DNA of 43,649 nt from Ignavibacterium sp. (GTDB lineage Bacteria; Zixibacteria; MSB-5A5; GN15; PGXB01): NCBI GenBank assembly GCA_020724775.1, contig DYGG01000019.1, positions 1 through 43,649 on the forward strand, given 5' to 3'. Shown piece after piece: positions 1 through 7,730 of the stretch (position 1 is its first letter; every line of letters begins with the position of its first letter). The notes beneath the pieces are model-generated. The model was given only the letters and a program-made list of their open reading frames with translations, searched no databases and was not told where the DNA came from. A program made the position numbers and the translations under genes.

Positions 1-911
1 CGGTCGAGATTGTTGGCAATAACGGCCGACGCCGCCTGCAGGATAACCTCCGTAGAGCGGTAATTCTGTTCCAGTTTGATTACTCTGGCGCCGGGGAAAT
101 CGGCTTCGAAATTAAGAATATTGCTGATGTCGGCTCCGCGCCAGCCGTAAATCGATTGGTCTTCATCTCCCACCACACAGATGTTCTGCCCGGGACCGAC
201 CAGATGGCGGAGCAGTTTGTACTGGCTGTGATTGGTATCCTGATACTCATCGACCAGAATATATTTGAACCGCTCCTGGTATTTGCGACGGATAGGTTCA
301 TTGGTTTCAAGAAGTCTCACCGACTGGAAGATGAGGTCGTCGAAATCAAAAGCGGCGCACTGCCGAAGTCGTTCCGTGTAGCGAAGATAGATTTCGGCGG
401 TGCGGGTTTCGAAATATCCGGAAGCCCTGGCGGCAAAGGAAGCGGCGTCTTCCATCCGGTTCTTGGCGGCGGAAATTTTGTGTTTCAATGCCGAAGGAGT
501 GAACTGGTTCCGATTGAATTTCAATTCATCTATGCAGGTGCGGATAAGCGCGGTGGCATCATCTTCGTCAAAGATGCTGAAGTTTGACGGGTATCCGATT
601 GCGGAGGCTTCATAGCGGAGAAGACGAGCGCAGAAAGAATGGAAGGTTGAAACAGTCAGGGACTGCGGGGTCTCGCCGAGAATTCCGGCGATTCGCTCCT
701 TCATTTCGTTGGCGGCTTTGTTGGTGAAGGTAACGGCCATGATATTATAAGGCTGTGCCAGCCGCCGGGCGAGAATATAGGCGACCCGGCTGGTGAGAAC
801 CCGTGTCTTGCCGGAACCGGCGCCGGCGATAATGAGAAGCGGTCCCTCGGTGGTGATAACCGCCTCTTTCTGCACAGGATTCAGTTTTTCAATAATCTGG
901 TCAGGAGTCAT
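1..911 (-). CDS. uvrD: UvrD/PcrA-type DNA helicase, N-terminal part (runs off window edge)
   Basis: About 303 codons are present, from an ATG at 911 to the left edge; the C-terminus lies outside. The translation begins MTPDQIIEKLNPVQKEAV (Q motif). It continues with Walker A GAGSGKT, motif Ia VTFTNKAANEMKERI, the DExx box in VDEYQDTN, motif III VVGDEDQSIYGWRGAD, and motif IV QNYRST near the edge. This is the canonical superfamily 1A 3'-5' helicase order. The family unwinds DNA in nucleotide excision and mismatch repair and clears blocked forks or RecA filaments. UvrD and PcrA cannot be separated from this half alone. RecB or AddA is less likely because the motif spacing is compact and no insertion is seen. 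The fragment has no frameshift or stop. Confidence 0.93.
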   Translation of the reverse strand, partial: MTPDQIIEKLNPVQKEAVITTEGPLLIIAGAGSGKTRVLTSRVAYILARRLAQPYNIMAVTFTNKAANEMKERIAGILGETPQSLTVSTFHSFCARLLRYEASAIGYPSNFSIFDEDDATALIRTCIDELKFNRNQFTPSALKHKISAAKNRMEDAASFAARASGYFETRTAEIYLRYTERLRQCAAFDFDDLIFQSVRLLETNEPIRRKYQERFKYILVDEYQDTNHSQYKLLRHLVGPGQNICVVGDEDQSIYGWRGADISNILNFEADFPGARVIKLEQNYRSTEVILQAASAVIANNLD

Positions 912-983
912 ACGGGAAATATATTCAACATTGCCGGAAGGATAATGGTTTTATCGCCGCCCCAGAATCGCTTTCAATTAAAG

Positions 984-1002
984 AGCCCGCCGGCGGCGGG
1001 CT
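984..1002 (-). terminator. Hairpin downstream of the STAS gene
   Basis: A perfect 8-bp GC-rich inverted repeat (984-991 and 995-1002, loop of 3) lies 40 bases beyond the stop of the STAS gene. The bases that follow on the minus strand are only moderately T-rich, so it may terminate inefficiently. Confidence 0.5.
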
Positions 1003-1042
1003 GGATTTTATTACTGGCGGATGACAATCCGGGCTAAAGCAA

Positions 1043-1384
1043 CTATCCTTTGAACGACTTGATTGCCTCGTCAATGGTATCGCGAGTTTCAAATATGGTA
1101 ACCAGCCGGGTAATAGTCAAAAGCGACTGAATTCCTTTGGTCACATTGGACAGGCGCAGTTCACCGTTATTGTTTTTCATGGTCGTCAGGGCCGAAATCA
1201 GCATCCCCAGGCCGATTGAACTCATCCATTCCACTTTGCCCAGGTCAACCACTACTTTCTTTTTTCCGGAATTGACCAATTCGTGCAACTTTCCGTGAAA
1301 CATAGTGGCGTCGGGACCACCCATGACTTTCCCTTCCAGATGGATAATAGCCACATCACCCTTAATTTCGTCGCTAATCTTCAT
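1043..1384 (-). CDS. STAS-domain anti-sigma-factor antagonist (SpoIIAA/RsbV type)
   Basis: A 113-residue single-domain STAS protein, the usual length for the SpoIIAA/RsbV family. These proteins bind an anti-sigma-factor kinase and release its sigma factor; phosphorylation of a conserved Ser switches them off. The phospho-loop is VEWMSSIGLGML. By alignment with the SpoIIAA loop (MDSSGLG) the acceptor would be Ser56, with the usual preceding Asp replaced by Ser55. The start has a GGAG ribosome site 7 bases upstream of the ATG. No kinase or sigma gene is adjacent, so the partner must be elsewhere. The stop codon is TAG, which matters for the amber codon at 15820. A role in another partner-switching pathway is equally possible. 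Confidence 0.9.
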   Translation of the reverse strand: MKISDEIKGDVAIIHLEGKVMGGPDATMFHGKLHELVNSGKKKVVVDLGKVEWMSSIGLGMLISALTTMKNNNGELRLSNVTKGIQSLLTITRLVTIFETRDTIDEAIKSFKG

Positions 1385-1393
1385 TCTATTTCT

Positions 1394-1450
1394 CCGGTCT
1401 GTACGGTTGTAAATATCACTATTATATGCCCTGAGGGCGATTCAGACCGG
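1394..1450 (-). promoter_or_regulatory. Possible STAS promoter region with flanking inverted repeat
   Basis: On the minus strand a perfect -10 hexamer TATAAT lies at 1426-1421, about 37 bases before the STAS start codon. No good -35 element is present at 16-18 bases. An 8-base inverted repeat (CCGGTCTG at 1394-1401, CAGACCGG at 1443-1450) brackets the -10, and a smaller palindrome GCCCTGAGGGC abuts it at 1428-1438. The arrangement would suit an activator- or repressor-controlled promoter; this is inference. Confidence 0.35.
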
Positions 1451-1568
1451 AATTTTATCGAAAAGGATGTCAAAAAGCAAGGGGAATATTCCGTGGAGAC
1501 CGGGTCTTTCGACGTCGCTTAACCGAGCGAATATTGTGTTGCGGCTGACGGGGGGGATTCAATCGGAA

Positions 1569-1597
1569 TTGATTTAGCAGTCTGAGTATGTTATTTT
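1569..1597 (+). promoter_or_regulatory. Candidate promoter for the PEP-synthase-like gene
   Basis: TTGATT (1569-1574) and TATTTT (1592-1597) are separated by 17 bases, each matching 4 of 6 consensus positions. Transcription would begin about 15 bases before the ATG at 1619. Confidence 0.3.
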
Positions 1598-1618
1598 GGA
1601 GCGGTAAGGTATTCTTAA

Positions 1619-4126
1619 ATGAGTTCGCCACGGGAACATAAGGGATTCTTCCGCCGGCTGGCGCCGGCCTTCAAAGCATTTGGCTATAAGAAGGGTAGAA
1701 AAGCAGAAAGGGGGGATGAGACGGAGCGGATTCGGGTAATGTACGAATGTTTCCGCGAAATCCTCAGCCTCAATGACACCACTCTGCAACTCATAGCCGA
1801 TATCGAAGACCGACTTTCGGGCCGAGTCGAATTTTCGCTTAACGCCATAGTGAGGAGAATTCGTCGCGGCGTTCTGGATGTATTTGCGATGGTCAAAGAC
1901 CTCGACCAGTTAGCGCCGGGGAAATATAAGGCTCTCTACGATTCGCTGCGTCGGATAAATGCGGAAATTGAATCGGGACTCTCGGCGCCGCGTGAAGTCG
2001 CATCAGGACCGCTGGTAATTCCGCTTCAGGATCTTCGCGCCGGCGACAGTTCCCTGGCTGGCGCCAAAATGGCAAACCTGGGCGAGATCAAGAACGTCTT
2101 GGGACTGAATGTCCCCGATGGTTTTGTTGTCACAACCACCGCCTTCACCCGATTCATGTCACAGAATGACTTCATCGACCGTGCCCAGCGGCTGGAAGAA
2201 CTTCTGGAGGAATACGGGCAGCGTGTCACGGCCGAGGCGTCACGGGAACTCCAGCAGGCGATTATCAACGCCCCGCTGAATAAGGAACTTGAGAACGCCA
2301 TCGAAAAGGGCTACGCCGAACTTTCGGGAGGCGAGGAAATTCTTTTGGCGGTGCGAAGCAGCGGTGTGGGTGAAGATAATGCGGCGTCACATGCCGGTCT
2401 TTACTATACCGAGTTAAATGTCGGTAAATCGTGGTTGTTAGATTCGTACCGCTGGGTGCTTGCCAGTTCTTATCAACTGGGAGCGTTGCTGTACCGATTA
2501 AAATACGGACTGACATCCGAGGATGCGTACATGGCGGTAGGGTGCCTTCGTATGATAGAGCCGCGCTGCAGCGGAGTAATCTTCTCCCGCAGTTTCGATG
2601 ACTCGGAGGCCGACAAAGTCGTCATCAGCGTCACTCCGGGCGAAATGATGGGCGGCGACGGCGCCAATGTAAAAACGGCTGACCTGATAGTCTCCTCGGG
2701 ATTAGAGAGTGACCAGATTCCCTCCTGCCTCAGAGAGGATGACCTCACCGAATTGATAAAGGCGGCTCGCAGGCTGGAGACACACTTCCGCTCCCCTCAG
2801 GATATAGAATGGCTCATCGGACGGGACGACAAATTATATATAGTGCAGAGCCGCTCCATGGTGGCTTTGAAGCCGCTGGGTGAAAAACTGAAATTACTAT
2901 CCGAAATGACGCCGGAGCCGCTTCTCAGCGGCGGAGCGGTTGCCAGTCCCGGCGCCGCCATGGGAAAAGTCTATCGGGTTAAAGACCCGGCGAAACTGGA
3001 AGGCTTTCCCGACGGCGCTGTTCTGGTGACGTCGCAGTCTTCGCCCCGGTTTGCCCAGGTGATGAGCCGCTGCGCCGCCATCGTGGCAGAGCAGGGTTCT
3101 CCCATAAGCCATATGGCGATACTCGCCAGAGAATACAATATCCCCACGATTGTCGGTCTTATAGAGGCAATGTCAGTTCTTAATGACGGCATGCTGGTGA
3201 CAGTCGATGCCACCGGACGTCGCATTTTCGAGGGGGAGTGGCTCGCGACAGAAGCGGGAAGTTTTGTACAGAGCGTACGGGACAGCTCGCCGGCGATTCA
3301 AAGACTGCTGAAACTGGCGCGACTGATTACTCCTTTGCAATTAGTCGATGCCACCTCGCAGGAATTTGTGCCGGAAAACTGCCGCTCGCTGCATGATATC
3401 ACCCGGTATGTTCACGAGAAGGTTTTTGAGGAGATTTTCTATCTGGGGAACAAAGCCAGTCTTTCGGCTCCGGCATATCTCAAACTGGACGGCAATCTGC
3501 CCTACGACGTTCTCATATTGGATGTCGGCGGCGGCCTTGCCGAGGATGCGCGGAAAACCAAACGGGTGCCGCTTTCTCAAATTGTTTCGTATCCGATGAA
3601 GGCGTTCATGGAAGGGCTTTGCGATGCAAGAATAGTCTGGGATAAACCGCGGGCCGTTTCCACCAGCGGATTTATTTCGGTGCTTGGAGAGAGCATTGCC
3701 GGTCCGCCGGCGGAAGCGCAAGGAGTGGGGCGACCGTCATTTGCGATCATCTCAGACCGGTATATGAACTTCAGCACCAAAGCCGGGTATCATTTCAACA
3801 CCGTGGATACTTATTGCGGCAAAAGTTTGAACAAGAATTATATACATTTTCGGTTTGAAGGGGGCGCCGCGGCAGAAACACGGAGAGAGCGCCGTGTCAA
3901 ATTTCTTAACCTGATACTCTCAGCGCTGAATTTCGAAGTGCAGTGCCGTGGTGATATTGTGGTAGCCCGCCTGCAGAAATATGACCGGGAATTTATGTAT
4001 TCCCGGCTGATAGAACTGGGACGTGTGACTCTTTGCTGCCGTCAGTTGGATATGCTTATGGATACTGACGACAGCCCGGAATTTTTCGCGCGGGCATTTC
4101 TTGCCGGCGAGATGGATAAATTCTAA
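1619..4126 (+). CDS. Phosphoenolpyruvate synthase/PPDK-like protein with unrecognised C-terminal domain
   Basis: An 835-residue protein. Residues ~1-130 are a charged helical region. Residues ~130-415 match the PEP/pyruvate dikinase ATP-binding domain (AKMANLGEIK, VPDGFVVTTTAF, AVRSSGVGED, PQDIEWLIGRDDKLYIVQSRS). Residues ~435-535 match the swivelling phosphohistidine domain, with GSPISHMAILAREYN placing the phosphoryl-accepting His at residue 498. In PpsA and PpdK a TIM-barrel PEP/pyruvate domain follows. Here the last ~300 residues show none of its motifs, including the active-site Cys motif near the C-terminus, and I do not recognise them. The protein may therefore autophosphorylate on His but transfer phosphate to something other than pyruvate, as rifampin phosphotransferase does. 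No partner gene lies beside it. It is probably a single-gene unit; the ribosome site is weak. Confidence 0.75.
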   Translation: MSSPREHKGFFRRLAPAFKAFGYKKGRKAERGDETERIRVMYECFREILSLNDTTLQLIADIEDRLSGRVEFSLNAIVRRIRRGVLDVFAMVKDLDQLAPGKYKALYDSLRRINAEIESGLSAPREVASGPLVIPLQDLRAGDSSLAGAKMANLGEIKNVLGLNVPDGFVVTTTAFTRFMSQNDFIDRAQRLEELLEEYGQRVTAEASRELQQAIINAPLNKELENAIEKGYAELSGGEEILLAVRSSGVGEDNAASHAGLYYTELNVGKSWLLDSYRWVLASSYQLGALLYRLKYGLTSEDAYMAVGCLRMIEPRCSGVIFSRSFDDSEADKVVISVTPGEMMGGDGANVKTADLIVSSGLESDQIPSCLREDDLTELIKAARRLETHFRSPQDIEWLIGRDDKLYIVQSRSMVALKPLGEKLKLLSEMTPEPLLSGGAVASPGAAMGKVYRVKDPAKLEGFPDGAVLVTSQSSPRFAQVMSRCAAIVAEQGSPISHMAILAREYNIPTIVGLIEAMSVLNDGMLVTVDATGRRIFEGEWLATEAGSFVQSVRDSSPAIQRLLKLARLITPLQLVDATSQEFVPENCRSLHDITRYVHEKVFEEIFYLGNKASLSAPAYLKLDGNLPYDVLILDVGGGLAEDARKTKRVPLSQIVSYPMKAFMEGLCDARIVWDKPRAVSTSGFISVLGESIAGPPAEAQGVGRPSFAIISDRYMNFSTKAGYHFNTVDTYCGKSLNKNYIHFRFEGGAAAETRRERRVKFLNLILSALNFEVQCRGDIVVARLQKYDREFMYSRLIELGRVTLCCRQLDMLMDTDDSPEFFARAFLAGEMDKF

Positions 4127-4158
4127 AAATGGCGAAGACATCAGGGGCAATTGACGAA

Positions 4159-4467
4159 CTAATGCCCTCCCTTTATCAATTCCTGCTGATGACTCAAATT
4201 CATCACTCTGATTCCGGAGAGGGCGCCGTCCTTGTCCCGGTAAGAAATCCGAACAATGTCGCCGGCCACCGGTTGCAGACCCATATCGGCTTTCGCCAGT
4301 GAAATCAGGTATTCGTTGTGGGGCGGATTCTCATCGGCAAGGCGAAGCATTTTCGATTCCGCCTGATACTCCACTACCGTTCCCTGCGCGACAAGCGGCG
4401 CCTGACCGCAGGAGATAATCATGAAAAGAACCGTTATCAAGGCTACGGAAAGAAGGAGAGATTTCAT
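4159..4467 (-). CDS. Small lipoprotein, last gene of the TauE/SafE cluster
   Basis: A 102-residue protein with a type II signal peptide: hydrophobic stretch MKSLLLSVALITVLFMIISC with the lipidated Cys at residue 20. The mature part of about 80 residues alternates short hydrophobic and charged segments (AQGTVVEYQA, GDIVRISYRDKDG) and could be a small beta-barrel fold, but I recognise no family. It overlaps the TauE/SafE stop codon by 4 bases (ATGA type) and has a strong GGGAGG ribosome site inside that gene, which indicates translational coupling. A periplasmic or membrane-anchored accessory role for the transporter is an inference from position only. Confidence 0.7.
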   Translation of the reverse strand: MKSLLLSVALITVLFMIISCGQAPLVAQGTVVEYQAESKMLRLADENPPHNEYLISLAKADMGLQPVAGDIVRISYRDKDGALSGIRVMNLSHQQELIKGGH

Positions 4468-5516
4468 TTTCTTACCTCCCGGTCAGTCGAAACAAAACTC
4501 TTTGCGCCGGCCGTGCGGCGCTCTTTCATTACGCCCCGAATCAAGAGAGTTATGATGACGAGACTGATGACGATTCCGGCGGTGAGAATCAAAATTGAAG
4601 ACAGCAACTGCAAATTCATCTGTTTGAAAAGCACCGAGGCGCAGGCGATGAAGATAGTCACGGCGAAAAGCAGGCGGATGGAGTAGCCGCGGACATATTT
4701 GACCGCGACCGTTCCAAGTTGGGCGCCGATAGCCGCTCCCAGCAGCATATACATCGCCGCCAGCAAGTCAACGCGCCCCTTGACACCGTAAGTGAAGGCG
4801 CCGTAAGCGCCGGTTATCATCACTTCAAAAAGGTCGGTACCGACCGCCACCAGAGTAGGGCAGCCGACCAGATAGATTAAAGCCGGCATCCGGATAAACC
4901 CGCCGCCGACACCAAGAACGCTTGCCACTACACCGGTTACAAGACCGACAAGGACCGGAAGCCAGAGGGAGCACCTGATTTTGGACGTCTTGAAATGAAT
5001 CATCGGCGGGATATTTATCCTCTGCAATTTCTGGGCGAGGGTATGTTTATACTCTGCTTTGGGCGCTCCTTCTTTCACCGCTTTTCGCTGCCGGCGAACA
5101 TGGGACAGGTAGTCATACAAAACGTAACTTCCGATTAAAAAAAGAAAGATAACATAGATTTTCCGGATAACTGATTCCGCCAGTCCGATCCGTTCCAGGT
5201 ACATTACCAGGCTGGCGCCCAGTTCCATGCCGACGGTAGTGCCGATAATCATCGATACCGCCAGGCGCACATCGACATTGCCGAACTTGCCGTGACGAAT
5301 GGTGGAGACTATTGATTTTCCTCCCATATGCGCCAGGTCGGTGCCGATAGCATACGGCATGGGGAAACCGAAAATGTTAAGCGCCGGCGTAACAATCCAG
5401 GCGCCGCCGATTCCAAAAAAACCGCCGCATACGCCGACCGTCGTGCCGATGAGGAGCAGAAGCAGAACATTGAATTCCATTCCGGCAACCGGCAGATAGA
5501 CATTGAAGATATCCAT
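4464..5516 (-). CDS. TauE/SafE-family sulfite/organosulfonate exporter-like permease
   Basis: A 350-residue polytopic membrane protein with about eight to nine hydrophobic segments. It has the two repeated glycine-rich motifs typical of the family: GVCGGFFGIGGAWIVTPAL near residue 30 and GVVASVLGVGGGFIRMPAL near residue 197. TauE/SafE proteins export sulfite, sulfonates or sulfoacetate, or take up related anions; substrate cannot be told from sequence. A cytoplasmic charged loop (~residues 138-160, HVRRQRKAVKEGAPKAEYKH) separates the halves. It lies between a small membrane protein upstream and a lipoprotein downstream, overlapping the latter by 4 bases. The ATG follows an AAGGA site. Confidence 0.88.
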   Translation of the reverse strand: MDIFNVYLPVAGMEFNVLLLLLIGTTVGVCGGFFGIGGAWIVTPALNIFGFPMPYAIGTDLAHMGGKSIVSTIRHGKFGNVDVRLAVSMIIGTTVGMELGASLVMYLERIGLAESVIRKIYVIFLFLIGSYVLYDYLSHVRRQRKAVKEGAPKAEYKHTLAQKLQRINIPPMIHFKTSKIRCSLWLPVLVGLVTGVVASVLGVGGGFIRMPALIYLVGCPTLVAVGTDLFEVMITGAYGAFTYGVKGRVDLLAAMYMLLGAAIGAQLGTVAVKYVRGYSIRLLFAVTIFIACASVLFKQMNLQLLSSILILTAGIVISLVIITLLIRGVMKERRTAGAKSFVSTDREVRK

Positions 5517-5550
5517 AGTTAATTTTTTCCTTGGAGTTCTTGTTCAAGAG

Positions 5551-5892
5551 TTATTCATGATGGTCCAGTTTACCGAGATTGATGCCGAGCAGAACCAACG
5601 AGCGGTCCATCAGGTAGCCGAGAGCCAGCCCCATGATTGCCATAATCGCAACGACTAACAGACCGAAAGTCCAGAGATTGTCGTTGTAGATATCAGCAAT
5701 CCACTTGGATAGTCCCGGCTCCATATTACGGGTGTCAGCGACATTATATAACTTGGTCGCCGGTTTTCCTCCCCCCGCGGCATAAGCCAGCAGCGGCAAA
5801 AGAAGCAGAGATGAAATGACAAGAAGTACCAAAACAACTTTTAGAAAGTGGTGGGAACGGACAGAACTGCCCGCCTTGATGCGATAGTCCAA
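5551..5892 (-). CDS. Small two-helix membrane protein preceding the TauE/SafE gene
   Basis: A 113-residue protein with an N-terminal hydrophobic segment (~18-40, ending LLAYAAGG, cleavable or anchoring), an extracytoplasmic stretch of about 35 residues, and a second helix (~73-95, GLLVVAIMAIMGLALGYLMD). The start is TTG at 5892, supported by GGAGGTG six bases upstream; no ATG competes. It is 34 bases upstream of the TauE/SafE gene and probably co-transcribed. I do not recognise a named family. Position suggests a partner subunit of the exporter. A 7-bp hairpin sits directly before the ribosome site. Confidence 0.65.
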   Translation of the reverse strand: MDYRIKAGSSVRSHHFLKVVLVLLVISSLLLLPLLAYAAGGGKPATKLYNVADTRNMEPGLSKWIADIYNDNLWTFGLLVVAIMAIMGLALGYLMDRSLVLLGINLGKLDHHE

Positions 5893-5903
5893 GAGTCACC
5901 TCC

Positions 5904-5922
5904 CGCGCCCAACGAGGGCGCG
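5904..5922 (-). promoter_or_regulatory. Leader hairpin adjacent to the ribosome-binding site
   Basis: A perfect 7-bp stem (5904-5910 with 5916-5922, 5-base loop) ends immediately upstream of the GGAGGTG ribosome site at 5903-5897. It may modulate translation of the TTG-initiated gene or stabilise the transcript. Confidence 0.4.
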
Positions 5923-5952
5923 ACATGATGGATTTACCTTACACTGACAATA

Positions 5953-5981
5953 AAAATAATGGTAATTGACCAAACTGTCAA
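5953..5981 (-). promoter_or_regulatory. Promoter of the TauE/SafE cluster
   Basis: A perfect -35 TTGACA (5981-5976) and a -10 TATTTT (5958-5953) are separated by 17 bases. Transcription would start near 5946, giving a leader of about 54 bases that contains the hairpin at 5904-5922. Confidence 0.55.
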
Positions 5982-6161
5982 TCAATCAATAACAGAACCG
6001 AATATATTTTTTACCACGTCGCAACAAGTTACAGAGCGATAACGATTGTGAAATTGTGATATATTTCACATAATACCAAAGAGTTAGGTGGAACAAGTGG
6101 GTGTGATCAGTTAATAGCGGACTATTATTGTCGGCTATCAACCGAGGAGAACGCGGCTCAT

Positions 6162-6404
6162 TTATGAAATTATTTTAAAGTATTTCGGTCGAGAATCTTT
6201 ACTGACATTTCCGGATGGTATCGCAAGAACTTCGACGATTACGGGGGTGGCGCCGCTTATGGAGATAATATCGCCACTCTTGATTTGGTGCGCCGGCTTG
6301 GTGCGGCTGTTGTTCAACTTCACCAATCCACCTTCGGTCATCTCTTTGGCTAAGGTGCGCCGCTTTATCAAACCGACCGTCGAGAGGTAATCATCCAGGC
6401 GCAT
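6162..6404 (-). CDS. rqcP: RqcP-like S4 RNA-binding protein
   Basis: An 80-residue S4-domain protein. Its start MRLDDYLSTVGLIKRRTLAK closely resembles Bacillus subtilis RqcP (YabO), which begins MRLDKFLKVSRLIKRRTLAK in my recollection; length (about 86) and the KPAHQIKSGD segment also fit. RqcP/Hsp15 proteins bind stalled 50S subunits carrying peptidyl-tRNA and help RqcH add alanine tails that mark the stalled chain for degradation. It is 9 bases downstream of a SurA-like gene and is the last gene of that operon. Hsp15 (HslR) is the alternative name; the short length and lack of a long basic tail favour RqcP. Confidence 0.8.
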   Translation of the reverse strand: MRLDDYLSTVGLIKRRTLAKEMTEGGLVKLNNSRTKPAHQIKSGDIISISGATPVIVEVLAIPSGNVSKDSRPKYFKIIS

Positions 6405-6413
6405 ACGGGAAAA

Positions 6414-7727
6414 TTAATTCAAGGGGCGAATTTCGACGAATATCTGCTCTTTGACCTTCTCAATCCATCGGTCAACAGATTCACCGGTCTTCGACTGACG
6501 AGCCATCTCTTTAAGACGGTCATAGTCTGTTTCAGGAGAGAACTGGCGCGCCTCCTGATATTCCAAGAGTTTCAATATATGCAGACCGTATTCAGAGCGA
6601 ACGGGACCGTAGATGTCGCCGATGTTCTTGATACTGTCAACGGCGCTGATGAATTCCGGCGGAAGATCGGCTTTGGCAAACCAGCCGAGTTCTCCTCCCT
6701 GTTTGCGGGTCTCATCATCGGCAGAAAAAATCTTCGCCAGTTCCCGAAAATCGGAGCCGGCAAGAATTGCCTGCTTGAGAGAATCTGCCAGTCGAAAAGT
6801 CAGGGCGGAATCGGAGGGAGCGGGAAGGACCTCAAAGAGGATATGCCGGAGATGCGCTTTGTCGCCCGCTTTCTCCTCACACTTGATTATATGAAATCCA
6901 AATTCGGTGCGAACGACGCCGGAGATTTCACCGGGCTGAAGGTTGAAGGCGGGACGGGCAAATTCCGGGACGACGTCATCTCGCGTGATGAAGCCGAGGT
7001 CGCCGCCTGCCAGCGCTACCGCCTGCGGCGAGTACTGCGCCGAAATCGTCGCAAAATCGGCTCCTGCGGCAACATTCTTTCTCACTGACTCCGCCAGTTG
7101 ACGGACGGAATCTTCGGTGGCGCCGGAAGGCTGAAAGGTCAGTAAGATATGCGCCAGACGGACCGCCTCCGGCTGGTCGGGAATGGAATCGCGATATTTG
7201 TCATAAAAATCCATTACCTCCTGCCGCGAAATGGCTACGGCAGAGAGTTTCTTGGAAATCAGTTTCTGCTTTAAGAGGTGATTCTCAATTTCCGGGCGAA
7301 GCCGTTTCTTGAACAGCCTCAGATTAAGCCCCTCCTTGGCAAGTTCGCCGAGAAATGCCTCCTCGGTGGGGAACTGCGAAGCGATGTTGCGGATATGCTC
7401 GTCAAGAGTCTGGTCGATTTCCTCGGATGAAACTTTGATGGAGGTATCTTTGCGGGCTTCAATCTGAATCAACTTCTCCATAATCATCTGCTCCAGAATT
7501 TCCTTTTGCAGACGCTCCGCTTCTTCCTGATTGGCAGGTCGGATTTTGCGTTGAATGGCGACCATCTGAATCTGTGCCGCCAGTTCCGAGGTCAGAATCG
7601 GCTCGGAACCGACGATAGCCGCTATCCGCTCCACCGGTTCTGCCGCGAGCGATGCCGCCGGAAAGAGACAAGCGCCAATCGCCGCCGCGATTATGGCACT
7701 GATGATGAAGTTGAACTGCTTATTCAA
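6414..7727 (-). CDS. surA: SurA-like periplasmic peptidyl-prolyl isomerase
   Basis: A 437-residue protein with a signal peptide (ending AASLAAEP, about residue 29). A SurA N-terminal helical domain follows (IAAIVGSEPILTSEL, ~33-180), then two parvulin domains (~183-285 with AHILLTFQ, GGDLGFI and FGFHIIK; ~290-390 with LRHILFEV, GGELGWF and YGLHILK) and a C-terminal helix. This is the SurA order and length (E. coli SurA is 428). SurA escorts unfolded outer-membrane proteins across the periplasm to the BAM complex. The start is TTG at 7727, three bases after the stop of the preceding lipoprotein isomerase, so the two are translationally close. Whether both domains are catalytic cannot be judged. 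Confidence 0.88.
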   Translation of the reverse strand: MNKQFNFIISAIIAAAIGACLFPAASLAAEPVERIAAIVGSEPILTSELAAQIQMVAIQRKIRPANQEEAERLQKEILEQMIMEKLIQIEARKDTSIKVSSEEIDQTLDEHIRNIASQFPTEEAFLGELAKEGLNLRLFKKRLRPEIENHLLKQKLISKKLSAVAISRQEVMDFYDKYRDSIPDQPEAVRLAHILLTFQPSGATEDSVRQLAESVRKNVAAGADFATISAQYSPQAVALAGGDLGFITRDDVVPEFARPAFNLQPGEISGVVRTEFGFHIIKCEEKAGDKAHLRHILFEVLPAPSDSALTFRLADSLKQAILAGSDFRELAKIFSADDETRKQGGELGWFAKADLPPEFISAVDSIKNIGDIYGPVRSEYGLHILKLLEYQEARQFSPETDYDRLKEMARQSKTGESVDRWIEKVKEQIFVEIRPLN

Positions 7728-7730
7728 ATC

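Noticed and set aside
156-587. 143-codon + strand frame
   Set aside because: It is the antisense shadow of the UvrD/PcrA helicase, whose motifs are unambiguous on the other strand.
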